From assembly GCA_003451715.1 (NCBI GenBank), contig DMJN01000051.1, positions 1 to 9,458 of the forward strand: 9,458 nt of DNA, written 5' to 3'. A model generated the notes under the pieces. The model saw only the letters and a list, made by a program, of their open reading frames with translations. It made no database searches and was not told the origin of the DNA. The stretch is from Gammaproteobacteria bacterium (lineage in GTDB: Bacteria > Pseudomonadota > Gammaproteobacteria > Pseudomonadales > Pseudohongiellaceae). Shown here one piece after another: positions 6,403 to 9,458 of this stretch (position 1 is its first letter; every line of letters starts with the position of its first letter). Made by a program: the position numbers and the translations under genes.

Positions 6403-6443
6403 TCCCGCAGAGTGGGCATATGTTTGTCCAGAGGTGCCTTAAC

Positions 6444-8447
6444 TTACTTAAGATTGGCCTCGTCGTGCAGGTGTTCATCGACGTCACAGGGGTGGTTGCT
6501 GAAACTGCTGAATTCTGTCGCAGTGGAATACTCTTTCGAGTCAATAGCCTGAAATACCTTGGCATCAGCGAACACTTGTACAAGATTTCGATCCAACAAG
6601 CCTCTGCCAGATTCCTCCATCAGAATATCGATGGCCCTATCCGTATTCATGGCTCGTTTATAGGGACGATCTGAAGCCGTCAGAGCATCATAGATATCGC
6701 AGACCGCCATGATTTTAGAAGGCAAGGGTATTTCTTCATCCTTCATGCCGTAGGGATAGCCACTGCCATCTAATTTCTCATGGTGTGCAGCAGCGATAGT
6801 CGTTACGTTCTGAAGTTCCCAGGTCCAGGGAATATGGCTCAGGAAATTCTGGGTATGTACCACGTGGGATTCGATTTCCTTACGTTCAGTCGGTGATAAA
6901 CTTCCCTTGGGAATCGCCAGCAGGTCGAACTCATCCCGGTTAATGATAGACAGTTCTTCATCCTGTATATCGAGCCGATACTCATTGATCTTATCCAGCA
7001 TGTCTCGATTATCCTGCTTCAAGACAGAGGGTTCATTGACTTCCAGGATCGCGTTGTAAAATTCTTTCAACATCTGCACATCCTGTTGCAACTGTTCGTC
7101 GATTTCGGTAAACCGTGCCTCATCGAGTCCGCCATTTCGATACATGGCAAGTTGCTGCCCTAATGCTTGAGACTTCAGCCGCTCCTGAGCCAGCATTATC
7201 CTGTAGTGGATATTCTCAAGGCTTCCGGCGGTCAGTTTTTTCTCTTTAACCAGAACTGCCTCACGTACGCCTACCTTTCCAAAATCGTGGAGTAGGGCGG
7301 CGTACTTAAGCTCACGGACTTCCGTATCTGTGAATCGAATATTTCGGAGCCTTATCAGATTAGAGACTGAGACAGACTGGGCTAGTTCAACACAAAGGTC
7401 GGCTACGCGGAAAGAGTGACCGCTTGTAGTTGGATCTCGTTGTTCAATCGCGGCAACTGATGCATTCACGAATCCTTCGAACAGCGCCTTGATGTCGTTC
7501 TGCAGAATTGTGTTTTCAATCGCGATACCCGCCTGACTCGCCAGCGCCTGCAGCAGCACGTTTATATCACTATCGAAAGGCAGCGTGTATGCGATGGCGG
7601 ATTTCTCATCGGTAATTTTCAGAGAGCGTGCTTTCTTGCGATTTATAAACTGCAAGACTCCGATTACAGATTGCTGTTTGTTGGTGAGCGGGATAGCAAA
7701 CACCGATTTAGTTCGATAGCCGGTCTTTCTATCGAAACTCTGGTTAAACTTGAATGCTACGTCGCGCGAGACCTGGTAAGCGTCCGGGATATTCAGCTCA
7801 CTATCGGTGACGGCGACAAAGCCGGCAATGGATGTCTCGTCGAGCGGGAAGTGCATCTCCTCGAAAGGGATAGATATGGAATCATTCTGCGTAAGCTTGA
7901 CGACAAGCTCGCGTTCGTGATCATTGATCTCATTAATCAGATACAGAGACGCTGCATCACAGCAGGCAATGTTCTGCCCTTCGGTGAGAATTTTTCGCAG
8001 TAGTGTCATCAGATCGTCTTCTGATGATAGTGAGATGCTGATATCAGCTAATTTGTTGAGGTAACGAAAACTGGTGTCCTGTAGTTTGGCGCGGTCGGTT
8101 TTCTCACTCTTGACCAGCCATTGATAGCAGGCCATTTCCAGCAGCTTCATAGTCTGTCGGTAAGACAGGTTATTGCTCAGTATCAAATCGACATCCAGGT
8201 CCATTGACTCTGTACAGAGAAAGATCGCATCGGGGAATTCTGCCATCCACGCTGCGTGCTCCATGCCTCTAAGCAGGTGGTTATCAAGCAGTATTAGCGC
8301 CGGGTTATAACGCTGTGCAGCCGTGCTGGAAACAATTTCGGTGGGGACAATTAATTTCGACTTGAGATCATTCCAGACATTGGAACCGGCGTACCCGGGT
8401 CCATAGCCAATCGTTATGGTTCGTTGTGTATTGGTGAGAGAATTCAT
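6444..8447 (-). CDS. GAF/HD-GYP cyclic-di-GMP phosphodiesterase with pseudo-receiver N-terminus
   Basis: A 667-residue cytoplasmic protein of the class that hydrolyses c-di-GMP to pGpG/GMP. Residues about 10-110 look like a response-receiver fold (LILLDNHLLRG with D55 where the phospho-acceptor would be) but lack the usual N-terminal acidic pair. About 125-315 is a GAF domain (GFVAVTDSELNIPDAY at 209-224, SVFAIPLTNKQQSVIGVLQFINR at 248-270). The HD-GYP domain starts near 325: H344, HDFGK (387-391), H528, HHEKLDGSGYP (555-565) and the D584 region DIYDALTASDRPYKR. All expected metal ligands and the GYP motif are present, so activity is likely. Between LVKEKKLT and LSPTERKEIESHVVHT there is an insertion of about 110 residues, partly coiled-coil-like. 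The start ATG 8447 has only a weak ribosome site. The stop TAA is one base from the MITE. Confidence 0.9.
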   Translation of the reverse strand: MNSLTNTQRTITIGYGPGYAGSNVWNDLKSKLIVPTEIVSSTAAQRYNPALILLDNHLLRGMEHAAWMAEFPDAIFLCTESMDLDVDLILSNNLSYRQTMKLLEMACYQWLVKSEKTDRAKLQDTSFRYLNKLADISISLSSEDDLMTLLRKILTEGQNIACCDAASLYLINEINDHERELVVKLTQNDSISIPFEEMHFPLDETSIAGFVAVTDSELNIPDAYQVSRDVAFKFNQSFDRKTGYRTKSVFAIPLTNKQQSVIGVLQFINRKKARSLKITDEKSAIAYTLPFDSDINVLLQALASQAGIAIENTILQNDIKALFEGFVNASVAAIEQRDPTTSGHSFRVADLCVELAQSVSVSNLIRLRNIRFTDTEVRELKYAALLHDFGKVGVREAVLVKEKKLTAGSLENIHYRIMLAQERLKSQALGQQLAMYRNGGLDEARFTEIDEQLQQDVQMLKEFYNAILEVNEPSVLKQDNRDMLDKINEYRLDIQDEELSIINRDEFDLLAIPKGSLSPTERKEIESHVVHTQNFLSHIPWTWELQNVTTIAAAHHEKLDGSGYPYGMKDEEIPLPSKIMAVCDIYDALTASDRPYKRAMNTDRAIDILMEESGRGLLDRNLVQVFADAKVFQAIDSKEYSTATEFSSFSNHPCDVDEHLHDEANLK

Positions 8448-8494
8448 ACCGATTAGTGTCGAAAGAACTGGCCAGACCGAGTTTAACGCAGGGC

Positions 8495-8511
8495 GTATCG
8501 ATTAGCGATAC
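8495..8511. repeat. Inverted repeat GTATCG-ATTAG-CGATAC in the HD-GYP leader
   Basis: A 6-bp perfect inverted repeat with a 5-base centre, about 50 bases upstream of the HD-GYP start and just after the possible -10 box. It could be an operator or a leader hairpin; nothing in the sequence decides. Confidence 0.4.
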
Positions 8512-8515
8512 TCCA

Positions 8516-8543
8516 ATTATGCGGGCAGTGGCATGCTAATCAA
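8516..8543 (-). promoter_or_regulatory. Possible sigma-70 promoter of the HD-GYP gene
   Basis: On the minus strand TTGATT (8543-8538) and CATAAT (8521-8516) are separated by 16 bases, giving a start near 8509 and a leader of about 60 bases. Each box differs from consensus by one or two bases. It is the best promoter-like pair upstream of the gene, but it was chosen by eye. Confidence 0.35.
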
Positions 8544-8660
8544 GTCAAATTATGTGATATAGAACCAGGTTTTGAACTGTTATCTGGACTGATGGAGCTT
8601 TTCTTTAAGCCGATTCATAAAATTATCGAGATCGGGTTCGGCTTCCAACGATATCGGAAC

Positions 8661-8703
8661 GGGCCTACTGCTTCAGTCCCCTGTTCGGCAGTAGCTAAGG
8701 CCC
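8661..8703. repeat. Inverted repeat CTACTGC / GCAGTAG with outer GGGCC / GGCCC
   Basis: CTACTGC (8665-8671) pairs with GCAGTAG (8688-8694) over a 16-base loop. GGGCC (8661-8665) and GGCCC (8699-8703) could extend the stem with a bulge, sharing one base with the first stem. It may be a folded RNA or decayed element; function is unknown. Confidence 0.4.
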
Positions 8704-8827
8704 TGCTCAGCGAATAGGCAATTACGGCGAGTATTGAGTTAGGAAATGGGGTTTTTAGTGCTGACGAATTTCAGGCTTGGGGTGCTGCTGTTATGCAAAT
8801 ACTGCCCCACGCGGAATTGGTCTCCGC

Positions 8828-8894
8828 TAGCTTAAGGTTACAGCGGGTTAAGAAACCAGCTCTGATCTTTCGATCAGCAGGTAACCTTAAGCTA
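8828..8894. repeat. Compound hairpin TAGCTTAAGGTTAC / GTAACCTTAAGCTA with an inner stem
   Basis: Perfect 14-bp arms (8828-8841 and 8881-8894) enclose 39 bases, within which CTGATC-TTTC-GATCAG (8862-8877) forms a second perfect stem. After one mismatch outside the arms the complementarity resumes for two bases. It is not followed by a T-tract on either strand, so it is not a standard terminator. It could be a tiny transposable remnant or a structured RNA element. Confidence 0.6.
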
Positions 8895-8929
8895 ACGAGT
8901 AAGCGCACCATAGTCTCTAGTCCAAAACT

Positions 8930-9136
8930 TTTAAAGGGCGCAAAATGTATGCCATCAAAATAATTCCGGCTTCATTGTATAGATTTTGAACATTCAATAA
9001 AAGATAATAATTTCAATAAGTTATAGAATATTTTGAAAAAATGCGGAGGCTTGATTTTGTGAGTTGAAACAATGAGATAGGAATAGTTTTTAAGTCTCAA
9101 AAAAAAATAACACTGCCCAAAAAGGTGAAAAAATTT
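8930..9136. other. AT-rich intergenic stretch downstream of the mobA-like gene
   Basis: This stretch is markedly richer in A and T than the flanking genes, with a run of nine A at about 9100-9108 (T on the minus strand, the sense of the mobA-like gene). No stem precedes that run convincingly. I see no gene, and the promoter-like pairs are too loose to call. Confidence 0.5.
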
Positions 9137-9458
9137 CTACTTTCCAACTAATTCTTGAGCATGAAGCAGATTTTCTTCGGTGTTGATATTCAAAAAATAC
9201 CCTACTTCAGATTGATCGAAGGAAACCAGCACGTTGTCAATCTTTGGCATTAACAGTTTGGGCCCATACAATCCATTGCGGATTGCATCTTCGATTACTT
9301 GCAGGGTATCCAGTGCCCACAAAGAGAACAAGGGCTGAACCTGTCCATTGCATTTACTCCAGGCAACACTGACTTTGGCTGAAGCGATTGCATGACACAG
9401 AGATTGCACCAGGTCTGCTGGAAACCAGGGCACATCAGCCGGGAAACATGCCAGATAA
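9137..9458 (-). CDS. mobA: Molybdenum cofactor guanylyltransferase, MobA-like (5' end outside window)
   Basis: The frame is open from the right window edge to TAG 9139-9137, giving 107 C-terminal residues. A GTG at 9433 would be a false start, because the protein continues upstream as YLACFPADVPWFPADL, which matches the MobA strand carrying the conserved Asp after the Rossmann core (usual form PCDTPFLPxDL). Further along are QPLFSLW (usual HPLFALW/Q) and a C-terminal YFLNINTEENL (usual FxNxNTPxDL), which are hallmarks of MobA. MobA transfers GMP from GTP to molybdopterin to make the bis-MGD cofactor, in the cytoplasm. The N-terminal GTP-binding LAGGxSxRMG motif would lie outside the window, so the paralogous nucleotidyltransferases MocA or CofC cannot be fully excluded. 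Confidence 0.75.
   Translation of the reverse strand, partial: YLACFPADVPWFPADLVQSLCHAIASAKVSVAWSKCNGQVQPLFSLWALDTLQVIEDAIRNGLYGPKLLMPKIDNVLVSFDQSEVGYFLNINTEENLLHAQELVGK

Larger units (their letters stand above)
6174..6442. mobile_element. MITE-like non-autonomous element with 26-bp terminal inverted repeats
   Basis: The left end (6174-6199) TTAAGGCACCTCTGAACAAA... is repeated in reverse at the right end (6417-6442), 24 of 26 positions matching. Both ends start with TTAA, which is either part of the repeat or a duplicated TTAA target. No transposase is encoded: frames crossing it are shadows. The GGCACCTCTGAAC end resembles tips of IS5-superfamily elements as I remember them, but no family is proven. 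The element occupies almost the entire gap between two convergent genes, beginning two bases after the hydrolase TGA and ending one base from the HD-GYP TAA. Inside it are two long nested inverted-repeat arms, listed separately. Confidence 0.75.
8487..8963 (+). pseudogene. Possible decayed reading frame, unidentified
   Basis: A plus-strand frame is open from 8487 to 8963 except for a single TAG at 8715-8717. A possible start is ATG 8592. The part after the stop (AITASIELGNGVFSADEFQAW... to PHAELVSAS) reads like real protein. I cannot assign it to a family with confidence, though it faintly resembles minor-pilin-type sequences. The 3' part runs through the compound hairpin at 8828-8894, which argues against intact coding there. 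It may be a gene remnant or chance. Confidence 0.2.

Noticed and set aside
5954..6674. Frames on both strands across the MITE (for example 6583-5954 minus and 6252-6674 plus)
   Set aside because: They overlap the hydrolase or HD-GYP genes antisense and have no domain resemblance. No transposase is encoded.
8828..8910. Integron attC site (GCTAAC next to the hairpin)
   Set aside because: The arms are perfectly paired without the unpaired bases typical of attC, the consensus boxes do not match on both sides, and no gene cassette is present.
9433..9433. GTG as the start of the mobA-like gene
   Set aside because: The conserved strand YLACFPADVPWFP continues upstream in frame to the window edge, so the GTG is an internal Val codon.

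Overview
The window reads as a Gram-negative chromosome, most likely a gammaproteobacterium. The evidence is outer-membrane beta-barrels with aromatic C-termini, a GAF/HD-GYP cyclic-di-GMP protein, MobA, and a DUF6502-type gene. Assignment to a genus is not possible from the sequence alone. I saw no tRNA, rRNA or CRISPR array.

Left part (1-1984, minus strand): a two-gene cell-envelope unit. A TPR plus outer-membrane barrel protein (DUF560/Slam-like) is followed after 48 bases by a secreted FecR-domain protein that runs off the left edge. The barrel gene has an in-frame TAA at codon 44, inside an otherwise intact reading frame, so it is a fresh nonsense allele, a sequencing error, or a gene that restarts downstream. 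A 419-base divergent spacer (1985-2403) holds several perfect short inverted repeats. To its right is a plus-strand outer-membrane barrel of the 'MetA-pathway of phenol degradation' type (2404-3210).

Middle part (3341-6171): a minus-strand operon of a DUF6502-family protein (5055-4210) and a membrane-anchored protein with GSGIGGTG/GSGLGGTG repeats (4213-3341). The two overlap by ATGA. A plus-strand alpha/beta-hydrolase-fold gene (5221-6171) is transcribed divergently. The spacer between them carries two almost identical 17-bp palindromes (GTGGGAATTAATCCCAC and GTGGGAATTATTCCCAC). The second lies within a TTGACG-N17-TAGTAT promoter of the hydrolase gene, which is the classic position for a repressor operator. 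The DUF6502 protein has helix-turn-helix-like segments and is the obvious candidate binder. The hydrolase appears to have lost its catalytic serine (SLGAG where GxSxG is expected). This divergent, probably co-regulated trio is the best candidate for an undescribed system here.

Right part (6174-9458): a 269-base MITE-like element with 26-bp terminal inverted repeats and TTAA at both ends fills the whole gap between the hydrolase gene and the convergent HD-GYP gene, ending one or two bases from each stop codon. The HD-GYP phosphodiesterase (8447-6444) has an N-terminal pseudo-receiver-like domain, a GAF domain and an unusual insertion of roughly 110 residues within its HD-GYP domain. The 690-base spacer beyond it holds a compound hairpin, a possible decayed reading frame and an AT-rich stretch. 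The window ends in the 3' part of a minus-strand mobA-like gene.
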